A stretch of DNA of 64,000 bases from Promethearchaeota archaeon (lineage in GTDB: Archaea > Asgardarchaeota > Lokiarchaeia > Sigyniarchaeales > SOKP01). The notes beneath the pieces were generated by a model. That model made no database searches. It was not told the origin of the DNA and was given only the letters and a program-made list of their open reading frames with translations. The DNA is taken from positions 27,218 to 91,217 of the forward strand of contig JAEOTP010000068.1 of the NCBI GenBank assembly GCA_016839765.1. Direction: 5' to 3'. Below are positions 1 through 9,225 of this stretch, piece by piece (positions within the stretch are counted from its first letter, which is position 1; every line of letters starts with the position of its first letter). The translations under genes and the position numbers were made by a program.

Positions 1-890
1 ATTCCAGGTTTTGGTTTAATACTTCCTAATAATACATATTTTGAAATCTCAGAGAGATATTCATAAACTGATTGTCCTTCCTTTAATTTTCCCTCTTTTT
101 CTAAAAACCGTCTTCTACCCAACATCTTAGCAATAGCAATTCCTGCTCTAATAGATGCTGGTATTTCAATATCTATTTTATTTCTTCTAGTTTCATCGAT
201 TATCGAATAAATCAACTCTAGCTCAGACTCTTCGACAATAAAATACTCAGGTAAATTAATTCTTATAATATCTAATTCAGTAGTTTTATCTGGATAAGTT
301 AATTTAATCCACACTTTAATTCTATCTTTTAAAGCTTCTGAAAGCCGATGTGTTCCAGATAATTCCTCTGGGTTCATCGCAGAAATGAAGAAGAAATCAT
401 CATCTGCTTTGATTCTACCTAAATGGGGAATTCCAATTGAAGCTTCTTCTAAAGGTTCCAAAAGTGTATTTTGTGAATATTCTGTGGCTCGATTGATTTC
501 ATTTGCTAAAAATGTCCCTCCTTCTAGCATAGCACTTAATAAAGGGCCTGGATTAAATGCTTCAAGCACGAAACCTTTTTTTAAAGTTATTGCTGGATCA
601 AAAGAGCCAATAAAATGTGATGGTTTAATTGATTCATCAAGAGTCATCCAGTAAAAGCTTTTATTTTTTTTCTCTTTTACTCTTAAACTCGCGAAGTATC
701 TACATAGAATGGTTTTTCCAACACCTGGAGGACCAACGAGGGCTGGAAATAAACCAGTGGCCTCAGCATCCCTTAATAATTCTAAAGCTTTTCCATATTG
801 ACCAGATAATACAATTTTAATATCTTCTTCAGAAATATCCTTGATAAGATGTTGACTAAATAATTGTTCAAATCTTTCTTTATTTATCAT
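1..890 (-). CDS. MoxR-family AAA+ ATPase, C-terminus cut off by window edge
   Basis: The ORF track shows only plus-strand shadows here. My own reverse translation from the ATG at 890 gives an open frame running off the window start, beginning MINKERFEQLF. It shows Walker A GPPGVGKT near residue 53, then GGTFLANEINRA in the Walker B position, and a sensor-like FFISAMNPEE. MoxR proteins are AAA+ chaperone-like ATPases that usually work with a VWA-domain partner to insert cofactors or remodel complexes. MoxR normally reads DEINRA, so the Asn replacing the Asp is unusual. About 296 residues are visible and the lid domain is incomplete. Any VWA partner would lie to the left, outside the window. 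The family call is firm; the client is unknown. Confidence 0.88.
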   Translation of the reverse strand, partial: MINKERFEQLFSQHLIKDISEEDIKIVLSGQYGKALELLRDAEATGLFPALVGPPGVGKTILCRYFASLRVKEKKNKSFYWMTLDESIKPSHFIGSFDPAITLKKGFVLEAFNPGPLLSAMLEGGTFLANEINRATEYSQNTLLEPLEEASIGIPHLGRIKADDDFFFISAMNPEELSGTHRLSEALKDRIKVWIKLTYPDKTTELDIIRINLPEYFIVEESELELIYSIIDETRRNKIDIEIPASIRAGIAIAKMLGRRRFLEKEGKLKEGQSVYEYLSEISKYVLLGSIKPKPG

Positions 891-1167
891 ACCAATTTCT
901 CAAATGAATTATAGAGATAAATATCTAATCCTTTATGGGAATATTAAGTTAATGATGATTTAAAACTTTAAAGTTAATAAGTTAAAATGGATTCTAATCC
1001 AGAAACAGAATAAGGTAAAGCTTTTTAAAAATTTTAAATTTCTTTTTTAAATCTTATTTTAAATAATATTTTGTGCCTAATAATATCTGATAATAATCAA
1101 GATTAACAAATATATTGTTTTAAATGATTTAATATTATAGGTAACTAAAAAAGGTTTATAATAAAAT

Positions 1168-2097
1168 TTGCCCGAGAAAAATCATTACCAGAAATCAATA
1201 ATTCGATATTTTGAATCAGAAAATCAATTGGATTTATTCATTTCATCCAAAAGAAATGAAAATAAGAAAAATAAAACTATAGTTGGAACACCTCATCCTT
1301 TCTTAAAATGGGCAGGTGGAAAAAGACAATTAATTTCCCAATTAGATAAATTTATTCCCCTTAACTTTAATAAATATATTGAACCATTTGTGGGGGGAGG
1401 AGCACTATTTTTTTATTTATTGCCAACAAATGCTATTTTAATAGATAATAATCTAGAACTAATCAATTGTTATAGAGTTATAAAAGAAGAGGTCGAGAGT
1501 TTAATATTATCTTTAGAAAAGCATAAATATGAACAAGAATACTATTATAGAATTCGCGCTATGGACCGTAATCCTCAAATATTTATGAATCTAACTGATA
1601 TTGAGAAAGCTTCAAGAACTATATTTCTGAATAAGTCGGGATACAATGGTTTATATAGAGTTAATAGTAAAGGCTTTTTTAATGTACCATTTGGAAGGCA
1701 TAAAAACCCAAATATATGTGATAAAGAAAACTTAAAAGCTGTGCATAAAATTTTAAAAAATATAAAAATTATTCATGGTTCCTTTGAATTATGTCTAAAT
1801 TATGCTGAGAAGGATGATTTTATTTATTTAGATCCACCTTATTATCCTCTTTCAGATACAGCCTTGTTTACTAGTTATACTAAACAGGATTTTGGACAAG
1901 AATCCCAAATAAAACTATATGAAGTCTTTAAAGAGTTGGATAAAAAAGGATGCCAATTGCTATTAAGTAATTCTTACTGTGATTTTATTTTGGATTTATA
2001 TAGAGATTATAGGATTATTACTTTAAAAGCCAAAAGAGCTATTAATTCTATTTCTTCTAAAAGAGGAGAGATAAATGAAGTGTTAATTATGAATTAA
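1168..2097 (+). CDS. D12-class (Dam/DpnM-like) adenine-specific DNA methyltransferase
   Basis: Transfers a methyl group from S-adenosylmethionine to N6 of adenine in DNA. The SAM-binding motif FLKWAGGKR lies near residues 46-54, followed by YIEPFVGGGALFF, and the catalytic motif IV is DPPY near residue 221. This order fits the alpha-type D12 class that includes Dam and M.DpnII, which commonly recognise GATC. The length of 309 residues is slightly above the usual 270-300 because of a charged N-terminal extension. The start is a TTG with no clear ribosome binding site and is uncertain. No restriction endonuclease gene is nearby, so it looks like an orphan methylase. Recognition of GATC is a guess from the family. 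Confidence 0.9.
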   Translation: MPEKNHYQKSIIRYFESENQLDLFISSKRNENKKNKTIVGTPHPFLKWAGGKRQLISQLDKFIPLNFNKYIEPFVGGGALFFYLLPTNAILIDNNLELINCYRVIKEEVESLILSLEKHKYEQEYYYRIRAMDRNPQIFMNLTDIEKASRTIFLNKSGYNGLYRVNSKGFFNVPFGRHKNPNICDKENLKAVHKILKNIKIIHGSFELCLNYAEKDDFIYLDPPYYPLSDTALFTSYTKQDFGQESQIKLYEVFKELDKKGCQLLLSNSYCDFILDLYRDYRIITLKAKRAINSISSKRGEINEVLIMN

Positions 2098-2214
2098 AAA
2101 AATATTGTTATGCTCCTTTAATTATTTCCTCGAAATCTTTTTTAATCTATAAATCTATAATTTAAATCGTTGTACTTATTATTATTAAATAATTCTTGAT
2201 TTTGGTGATTAAAA

Positions 2215-4593
2215 ATGCAGTTAAAGCAGACATCTCATCTAAATTATGAGGATAGAATCCTTAAAATGAAAAATAAAGTGGTCACAGCTCCACATGAAGT
2301 ATGTATTGAGAGAGCAAAATTATTCACAGAATCGTATAAAAAAACTAAAGGAGAAAGTCCTGTTATTCGCTTTGCAAAAGCAATGGAAAATTTATTATTG
2401 AATATGACCATAGAAATTTGGGAAGACGAATTAATTGTAGGAAATCAATGTAAAAAGTTTTTTGGAACTCCATTATATCCTGAAATAAATGTGGAGTTTC
2501 TAGAACAGGATGTGGATACTTTTGAAAATCGCCTTGCGCAAAAAATGCATATTTCGGACGAGGAAAAACAAATTTTTAAGGAAGAAATTTTACCTTTTTG
2601 GAAAAGTGAGGAAAGTACTTTAAAAGAGCACTTTTTAGAAAGTTTAGATCCACAAGTGAAAAATATTATGGATTCATTAGTCTTTCTAGTTGAAACAGAA
2701 TTAACTAATGGTATTGGTCATTTTTTCCCAGGTCATGAAAATATTTTAAAACATGGATTAAACGGTTTGATTAAAAAGGCAAAAATCAAGTTGAAAGGAT
2801 TTTCCGTTGATACTCAAAAAGTGTCTTTTTTACAGTCTGTTATTATTGTATGTACTGCAGCCAAATCATTTATTAAAAGATTTTCATCTCTAGCAAAGAA
2901 AATGGCGGAAAAAGAAACAAATTCCGAACGACATAAGAAACTTATAGAAACTTCAGAAATTTGCTTAAATATATCTGAAAATCCTCCAAAAACTTTTAAA
3001 GAAGCACTTCAATTGGTATATTTTAATCATCTTATATGTAGACTGGAAGATGGGGGATATGCTATCAGTATTGGGCGCCTTGACCAATTACTTTATCCAT
3101 TTTTTATGAATGACATAAATATCGGAATTATTACTAAGGAAGAAGTTAAATTTTTAATTGAATGCTTTTTTCTGAAATTAACAACTTTATGGAATTATGT
3201 CTTTTATTTAGCTATTAGTGCAGCAGAAGGACCTCCAATTACCGAGAATGTTACGATTGGGGGTTTAGATCGAAAAGGAAGTGATGCTACTAATGAATTG
3301 TCATATATTATACTAGATGCATATACTCAAATCCAGACAGTTCAACCCACATTTTCGATAAGAATTCATCAAAACACTCCAGGAGATTTCTTAATTAAAA
3401 TTGCAAAATCCGTTAAATCAGGCACAAGTATAGCTTTATTTAATGATGATTTAATGATAAGAGGTCTTATAAATCGTGGTTTTACCCTCGAAGATGCACG
3501 AGAGTATGCACCAATTGGATGTGTAGAACCTCAACATCCAAGTAAATCATTTGGTTCAACAAATGCATGCCAACTTAATATTGTTAAATGTTTAGAATTA
3601 GCCTTAACAAATGGAAGCGATATTTTCATCAGAAGAGAAATTGGAATAAAGAGTGATAAAAAAATTAAATCTTACCAAGATCTCTGGGATTCTTTTTTAG
3701 AACAGATGAGATTTTTTATAAAAAATATGGTCTTAACAATGGATACACTCGATAGGACTATTGCTAAATTCAATCCGCAACCCTATTTATCTTCTACTAT
3801 TGATAATTGTATCGAAAAGGGCTTAGATGTAACTCAGGGTGGTGCGATATATAATTTTACAGGACCCCAGTTAATTGGTTTGGCAACAGTTGCAGATAGC
3901 TTAGCAGTAATTAAAAAATTTGTTTTTGAGGATAAAATAATTTCATTCGAGGAAATGGTACAAATACTTATGAAGAATTTTAGAGGAATTTACCAAGGAA
4001 AAAAGGGTTCTGAGTGGAGGGAACTCTTTATAAACAAAGTTCCGAAATTTGGGAATGATAATGATTATGTAGATCAAATTGCTGTAGATATTGTCAAAGA
4101 ATACTGTAATGAAATTTCAAAATATAATAATTATCGTGGTGGTAGCTTTAATCCAGGGGTATATTCCACTTCTTTTCATTTAACATTTGGATCTTTTACA
4201 GGTGCATCAGCTGATGGACGAAAGTCTAGAGATCCACTCTCAAACGGTGTGGGACCTACTCATGGAAGAGATAAAAATGGTCCAACCGCAATTCTCAATT
4301 CAGTAAAAAAATTAGATACTGAATTAATAACTAATGGTACTTCTTTAATATTAGATTTTCATCCAAATACTATTAAAGAAGATATCTTTGTACCATTGAT
4401 CAAATCATATTTTGAACCTAATGGGGGATATCACATACAATTTAATGTTATTCGCAAAGATACATTATGTAAGGCGCAGCAAAACCCTGATGATTATCGT
4501 GGTTTAGTTGTAAGAATTGCTGGATATTCAGTCTTATTTACAGAGCTCTCAAAACCCGCACAGGATGATATAATCGCAAGAACCCAATATTAA
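2215..4593 (+). CDS. Glycyl radical enzyme, pyruvate formate-lyase/diol dehydratase-like
   Basis: An anaerobic radical enzyme of 792 residues, normal for the family. The thiyl cysteine lies in PIGCVEPQ near residue 437. The C-terminal glycyl radical loop reads RIAGYSVLF, with the radical Gly near 769, followed by the usual Q..II.R pattern. A single Cys followed by V-E is typical of the dehydratase/lyase branch (glycerol dehydratase, choline lyase, hydroxyproline dehydratase and relatives). True pyruvate formate-lyase has two adjacent cysteines. The substrate cannot be assigned. The radical-SAM activating enzyme that must install the glycyl radical is not adjacent, so it would have to be encoded elsewhere. 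The gene is monocistronic, between an orphan methylase and a tRNA. It implies an oxygen-free lifestyle. Confidence 0.9.
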   Translation: MQLKQTSHLNYEDRILKMKNKVVTAPHEVCIERAKLFTESYKKTKGESPVIRFAKAMENLLLNMTIEIWEDELIVGNQCKKFFGTPLYPEINVEFLEQDVDTFENRLAQKMHISDEEKQIFKEEILPFWKSEESTLKEHFLESLDPQVKNIMDSLVFLVETELTNGIGHFFPGHENILKHGLNGLIKKAKIKLKGFSVDTQKVSFLQSVIIVCTAAKSFIKRFSSLAKKMAEKETNSERHKKLIETSEICLNISENPPKTFKEALQLVYFNHLICRLEDGGYAISIGRLDQLLYPFFMNDINIGIITKEEVKFLIECFFLKLTTLWNYVFYLAISAAEGPPITENVTIGGLDRKGSDATNELSYIILDAYTQIQTVQPTFSIRIHQNTPGDFLIKIAKSVKSGTSIALFNDDLMIRGLINRGFTLEDAREYAPIGCVEPQHPSKSFGSTNACQLNIVKCLELALTNGSDIFIRREIGIKSDKKIKSYQDLWDSFLEQMRFFIKNMVLTMDTLDRTIAKFNPQPYLSSTIDNCIEKGLDVTQGGAIYNFTGPQLIGLATVADSLAVIKKFVFEDKIISFEEMVQILMKNFRGIYQGKKGSEWRELFINKVPKFGNDNDYVDQIAVDIVKEYCNEISKYNNYRGGSFNPGVYSTSFHLTFGSFTGASADGRKSRDPLSNGVGPTHGRDKNGPTAILNSVKKLDTELITNGTSLILDFHPNTIKEDIFVPLIKSYFEPNGGYHIQFNVIRKDTLCKAQQNPDDYRGLVVRIAGYSVLFTELSKPAQDDIIARTQY

Positions 4594-4702
4594 TCTTTTT
4601 TAATTTCGATTATCTCGTTAATTACTATATTAGCATATGTTTAAAAATGAAAAAAAATATTAGAGATACTTGTTTTAATTAAATAACAAAATTATTAAAA
4701 AA

Positions 4703-4802
4703 GGGCCTGTAGATTAGTCGCAGATCACTTGTAGTTTGGTTCAAATTACGGATAAATTGATTCGCATTCAAGAGGCCGCGGGTTCAATTCCCGCCAGGTC
4801 CA
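4703..4802 (+). tRNA. tRNA-Ala(CGC) with an intron at a non-canonical position
   Basis: The acceptor GGGCCTG pairs with CAGGTCC and includes the G3-U70 pair that identifies alanine tRNA. The T-arm is GCGGG-TTCAATT-CCCGC. CCA is not encoded after discriminator A73. The anticodon stem pairs (CTTGA/TCAAG) only if about 28 bases (roughly 4732-4759) are removed. That leaves loop TTCGCAT with anticodon CGC. The insertion therefore sits near positions 30/31 rather than the usual 37/38; a repeated TTG leaves the exact junction ambiguous by up to three bases. The D-loop lacks the usual G18-G19 pair (it reads AGTCGCA), which would weaken the elbow contact. The intron contains the small hairpin TTTG-GTT-CAAA. 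Splicing by the archaeal endonuclease is inferred. Confidence 0.85.
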
Positions 4803-4888
4803 CTTATCATTAAAAAAATAAGTATATAATTCTATATTCGTCCAGAACAACAATCTTAAATTAAAAATTACATTAAAATTGACTTAAG

Positions 4889-7636
4889 ATGATTGATTTT
4901 AACAATTTACCACGAGTACATGATCCACAGAAAATTGAAAAGGGTATTTATGAATGGTGGGAATCACAAGGATATTTTCGCCCTGAAAAACAACGGGAAT
5001 TAAATTTAGTAGAAAAAGACGGACCCCGTTTTTGTATTACACTTCCTCCTCCTAATGTAACTGGTGTACTTCATCTAGGTCATGCGATAGTCCTTACTCT
5101 TGAAGATCTGATGACGCGTTATGAACGTATGAAACAAAAAGAAACCTTATTTCTTCCAGGAACTGACCATGCAGGTATAGCAACTCAAAATGTTGTAGAA
5201 CGGGAATTAGCTAAACAAGGGGTTTACAGAAAAGAAATTGGCCGAAAAAAATTTTTAGAAGAAGTGTGGAATTGGATAAATAGAAACCAGAGTATAATTT
5301 TAGGTCAATCCAAAAGTATGGGGGTCTCATGTGATTGGAATCGTAATAGATTTACTTTGGATGAGAAGTATTATAAATCTGTAATAACTGCCTTTAAAAT
5401 TCTTTATGATAGAGGATTAATTTATAGAGGAAAATATTTGGTTAATTGGTGTCCTGGAAAGTGTGAGTCTGCAATTTCTAATCTAGAAGCAGAAGCCGAG
5501 GAACATGAAAGTCATTTATGGTATTTAAAATATCCAATTATAACGGATGAATGGAAGGGACCAAAAGCAGAGTGGGCATCTGGTAAATGGGCAGAAGGTG
5601 TAACAGAATTTATAATATTGGCAACAACTAGACCAGAAACATTATTAGGCGATACTGGAGTTGCAATCGCACCAAGGCATCCATATTACTCTAAATATGG
5701 AGGTAAAAAGGCCGTTTTACCAGTACTTGGTCGTGAAATCCCAATATTTGAGGATTCATATGTAGATCCAGAATTTGGAACTGGTGCTTTAAAAATCACT
5801 CCAGCTCATGATCCAAATGATTATGAAATTGGAATTAAGCTTGGTTTAGAAGCTATCACGGTAATAGATAAAACTGGTAAGATGGTTCCAAAATACTCAG
5901 GTAAATATGCTAATATGGATCGGTTTGAGTGTAGAGATGAAATTGTTAAAGATTTAGAAAAAGAAGGTCTAATAGAAAAAATTGAACCTTATACACATAT
6001 AATCGCCCATTGTCAAAGATGTAATGCAATAATTGAACCGAGAATTTCTACTCAATGGTTTATTAGAACTCGAACTATAGCAAGAGAAGCAATGGATATT
6101 GTAAGAAGTGGGTTAACAAGGATGATACCAGAAAGAGAAGAATTGCGGTTCTATCAGTGGATGGAAAAAATAGAAGATTGGTGTATCAGTCGTCAATTAT
6201 GGTGGGGTCATCAAATTCCAGTATGGTATTGTTCAAATGGCCATCAAATTTGTGAACCTGAAAAACCTAAACAATGTCCTACATGTAATGATAAAAAATT
6301 AAAGCAAGATGAGGACGTTTTAGATACTTGGTTCTCTTCTGGATTATGGCCATTTGCTACTTTAGGTTGGCCAGATCTAGAAAGTGAGGATTTCAAAAGA
6401 TATTATCCCAATGATATGCGAGAAACTGGATATGATATTCTTTTCTTTTGGGTAGCTCGGGAAATGATGTTAGGATTAGAATTGACAAAACAATCACCAT
6501 ACCAAATGGTTTATTTTCATGGAATTATTCGCAATGAACAGGGTAAAAAAATTAGTAAATCAATGGAAAATATCAAGGAATATGATCCTTTAAAAATTAT
6601 TGAAAAATATGGTGCAGATCCACTAAGATTCACATTTATAGCCAACATGATACCCGGTAGAGACTTAAATTTGGGGGAGGGCCTTCTTAAAGCTTCAAAA
6701 AATTTTTGTAATAAGATTTGGCAATCAACTAATTATATTTTAGGTAATTTGGATAAAGCATCTGAAATAGAAAGATTTACAGCCTCATACCCTATAGAAA
6801 AGCTTAAGACTGGAGACCATTGGATTCTTTCACGATTAAATCAAATGGTAAAAAAGATAAATAATTACTATGAGGAATATGATTATTTAAACGCATCTAG
6901 AGAAATACGATCATTTTTTTGGGATGAGTTTTGTGATTGGTATATTGAAATTTCTAAAATTCGAATTTATGATGAAAACGAGCGGAATAAAAATACACCT
7001 ATATCAATTTTAATTCATGTTTTAGAAATATCACTTCGACTCCTCCATCCCATCATCCCTTTTTTAACAGAAGCTTTATGGCAAAAACTACCTAATATAG
7101 TAAAAGATGGTCCTGCTTTAATAGTAGCAAAATGGCCTGAGCCTAATGAATCATTAATCAATGACATGTTTGATGAAAATTTTAATTTAATCATAACATT
7201 AATTCATGAGATTCGACGTGTAAGAAAGGAGTTTAATGTAAAACCTGGTTTGAAAATACCCTTAATTATACAAACTGGAGACAAACGAGAATTGGTTGAA
7301 AATAATGCTTTAGAAATTATCACTCTATCTCATATAGATAAAAATCAATTTAAACTTGATGAAGCTGAGGTACCTAAACATTCTGCTCAAATTATCCTTC
7401 AAGGTATCATAAGTTACCTTCCCTTAGAGGAAGTAATTGATTTAAAAATAGAAACAGAGCGAATTTCAAAACAACTCAAATCAATCGAGGAAAAAATACA
7501 AAAAAGTGAAAAAAAATTGAGTGGTCCTTTTACTAAGCGTGCAAATCCAGAAATAGTTCAAATCGAACGAGAAAATCTAGATGAATTAAAAGAAAGGAAG
7601 AAGATACTTGAAGATCAGCTTGAAATATTACGTTAA
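4889..7636 (+). CDS. valS: Valyl-tRNA synthetase
   Basis: Class I aminoacyl-tRNA synthetase charging tRNA-Val. The ATP-binding HIGH motif appears as HLGHA in PPPNVTGVLHLGHA near residues 53-67, and the KMSKS loop as KKISKS near 551-556. A zinc-finger-like CXXC segment (CQRCNA) and the editing CP1 domain with TTRPETLLGDTGVA are present. The last 70 residues form the charged coiled-coil arm typical of ValRS. Length 915 is normal. It is encoded alone, 86 bases after tRNA-Ala on the same strand, with an ATG start. The window contains one copy. Confidence 0.97.
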   Translation: MIDFNNLPRVHDPQKIEKGIYEWWESQGYFRPEKQRELNLVEKDGPRFCITLPPPNVTGVLHLGHAIVLTLEDLMTRYERMKQKETLFLPGTDHAGIATQNVVERELAKQGVYRKEIGRKKFLEEVWNWINRNQSIILGQSKSMGVSCDWNRNRFTLDEKYYKSVITAFKILYDRGLIYRGKYLVNWCPGKCESAISNLEAEAEEHESHLWYLKYPIITDEWKGPKAEWASGKWAEGVTEFIILATTRPETLLGDTGVAIAPRHPYYSKYGGKKAVLPVLGREIPIFEDSYVDPEFGTGALKITPAHDPNDYEIGIKLGLEAITVIDKTGKMVPKYSGKYANMDRFECRDEIVKDLEKEGLIEKIEPYTHIIAHCQRCNAIIEPRISTQWFIRTRTIAREAMDIVRSGLTRMIPEREELRFYQWMEKIEDWCISRQLWWGHQIPVWYCSNGHQICEPEKPKQCPTCNDKKLKQDEDVLDTWFSSGLWPFATLGWPDLESEDFKRYYPNDMRETGYDILFFWVAREMMLGLELTKQSPYQMVYFHGIIRNEQGKKISKSMENIKEYDPLKIIEKYGADPLRFTFIANMIPGRDLNLGEGLLKASKNFCNKIWQSTNYILGNLDKASEIERFTASYPIEKLKTGDHWILSRLNQMVKKINNYYEEYDYLNASREIRSFFWDEFCDWYIEISKIRIYDENERNKNTPISILIHVLEISLRLLHPIIPFLTEALWQKLPNIVKDGPALIVAKWPEPNESLINDMFDENFNLIITLIHEIRRVRKEFNVKPGLKIPLIIQTGDKRELVENNALEIITLSHIDKNQFKLDEAEVPKHSAQIILQGIISYLPLEEVIDLKIETERISKQLKSIEEKIQKSEKKLSGPFTKRANPEIVQIERENLDELKERKKILEDQLEILR

Positions 7637-7731
7637 AAAAAGATATTCTAACAAAAAATTGTTAACTTCTCTATTTTAATATTTATACTTATAAGAGATT
7701 ACAAATTTACCTTTTGATAAAACGAGATTTA

Positions 7732-8457
7732 ATGAAGAATGGAAAATTAGTAGTTGTAATTCCAGCGTATAATGAAGAAAATACTATCCTTAAAGTAATT
7801 AATAATATTCCATCAATTGTAAATCTAAAGCAAGAAGTAATCGTAATTGATGATGGAAGCACTGATAAAACATTTAAACTGGTAAAAAGTACAGGTGTAA
7901 CAATAATTTCTAACATGAAAAATTTAGGATTAGGATATACTTTCAAATGCGGTTTAATAAATTCATTAAAAAATGGAGCAGACATCATTGTAATTTTAGA
8001 TGGTGATGGACAATACAATCCAAAAAACTTAGAATCCCTGATATTTCCAATATTAAATAACCAGGTGGATATAGTAATTGGAAATCGTTTTTTATATGAA
8101 ACTTCATATGAACTCAATTTTATAAAGAAATTAGGAAATAGATTATTATCTATATTTTTATCTAAAATATTATTAAAACTTGATCAAGTTTATGATATAC
8201 AATCATCATATAGGGCATTTAATGGAAAAATTGCAAAATTTCTTGTAAGAAATCTAAAAGGACATTATAATTATGCGCAAGAAATGTTTATTCTATGCTG
8301 TCTATATGGTTTCAAAATAAAGCAGATCCCTGTTGAATGTTATAAAAGAACTTCTGGTAAATCAAGACTAATTAAAAATCCTATTATTTACTTATTTAAG
8401 ATCCTTTGGGTGATTTTTAAGACATATTTAAAAATTAAAATTAAATTATTAAAATAA
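7732..8457 (+). CDS. Family 2 glycosyltransferase (dolichyl-phosphate mannose/glucose synthase-like)
   Basis: A GT-A fold transferase that probably moves a sugar from a nucleotide donor to a polyprenyl phosphate or surface glycan at the inner membrane face. It begins VVVIPAYNEE, then VIDDGSTDKT near residue 45 and the metal-binding LDGDGQYNP near 90. The remaining acceptor-side region and a hydrophobic C-terminal stretch (YLFKILWVIFKTYLK) suggest membrane attachment without a full multi-TM tail. The ORF track starts at a TTG at 7714; the ATG at 7732 places the first strand at the usual distance from the N-terminus and is preferred. The polyprenol-kinase-like genes in the duplicated region could supply its lipid carrier, but that link is inference. 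Confidence 0.85.
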   Translation: MKNGKLVVVIPAYNEENTILKVINNIPSIVNLKQEVIVIDDGSTDKTFKLVKSTGVTIISNMKNLGLGYTFKCGLINSLKNGADIIVILDGDGQYNPKNLESLIFPILNNQVDIVIGNRFLYETSYELNFIKKLGNRLLSIFLSKILLKLDQVYDIQSSYRAFNGKIAKFLVRNLKGHYNYAQEMFILCCLYGFKIKQIPVECYKRTSGKSRLIKNPIIYLFKILWVIFKTYLKIKIKLLK

Positions 8458-8464
8458 GACTATC

Positions 8465-9199
8465 CTAGGGTTGTTCTTTATCGATTCCTAGTTGTGTAAT
8501 CATCATTCTTTTAAGTTCTTCCTTATTTTTAGGCAGGCCAAACATATCAGCATATTTATCAGTCGTTGTTAATTCATGAGTTCTTCCTTTTTTCACAGCA
8601 GATATGAGGTCGTTATCTAAAAGATATTTAATATGCTCATAAGCACCACTTCCCCTTATTTTTACGACAGTTGATTTTAAAATTGGTTGTTTTAATGCAA
8701 TTACGGTTAAGGTTCTTAAATTAGCTTCTGAAATACCACCTCCTTTTGCAAATTTTGAAACGCGCTCTGTGTATTCTGGTCTTAATTGCATTTGAAACCT
8801 TTCGCCAACCTGGGCAATTATAAGTGCACTTGAGCGTTCTAAATAGTCAAAGGCTAGTTGGTTGACCAATTTCTCGACTTCTTTTTTTGGAAGCTCTAAT
8901 TTAGTGGATAATTCTTCAATGTCTAATGGTCTTCCTGAAGCATAAAGTGCTCCTTCAATTAAATTTCTATTTAGTTCCGTTAATTCAATTTGTATAGCAA
9001 ATTCTGATTCTTGAGAGCTATTTTCTTGTTCTAATCCAGATCCAACTCCTATTCCGTTTAATTTTTCATTTGTTAAAGATATTGTTTGATCTTCTTCATC
9101 ATTTTCATCATTTGTCTGCGATCCATCGTTAGATTTCTCTTCCTCATTATTTATTTGATTATTACCCACAAATTTATAATTATCATCATTATCTTTCAT
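8465..9199 (-). CDS. scpB: Segregation and condensation protein ScpB
   Basis: Winged-helix partner of the kleisin ScpA in the SMC-ScpAB condensin. Residues about 75-230 hold two winged-helix domains, with the family pattern IEGALYASGRPLDIEEL near the start and the GGISEANLRTLTVIALKQP helix followed by IRGSGAYEHIKYLL. The first 60-70 residues are a very acidic, Asn/Asp/Glu-rich tail (DENDEEDQ), likely disordered and absent from many bacterial ScpB. The gene is last in the smc-scpA-scpB minus-strand operon, 26 bases after scpA. It is convergent with the glycosyltransferase, whose stop is only 7 bases away. Confidence 0.93.
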   Translation of the reverse strand: MKDNDDNYKFVGNNQINNEEEKSNDGSQTNDENDEEDQTISLTNEKLNGIGVGSGLEQENSSQESEFAIQIELTELNRNLIEGALYASGRPLDIEELSTKLELPKKEVEKLVNQLAFDYLERSSALIIAQVGERFQMQLRPEYTERVSKFAKGGGISEANLRTLTVIALKQPILKSTVVKIRGSGAYEHIKYLLDNDLISAVKKGRTHELTTTDKYADMFGLPKNKEELKRMMITQLGIDKEQP

Positions 9200-9225
9200 A
9201 AAATTTCTCCTAATAGTGTAAATTA

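Noticed and set aside
385-820. Two plus-strand ORFs (89 and 63 residues)
   Set aside because: They lie antisense to the MoxR ATPase, which has clear motifs on the minus strand.
1168-2097. Restriction-modification system
   Set aside because: No endonuclease or specificity gene is near the methylase in this window.
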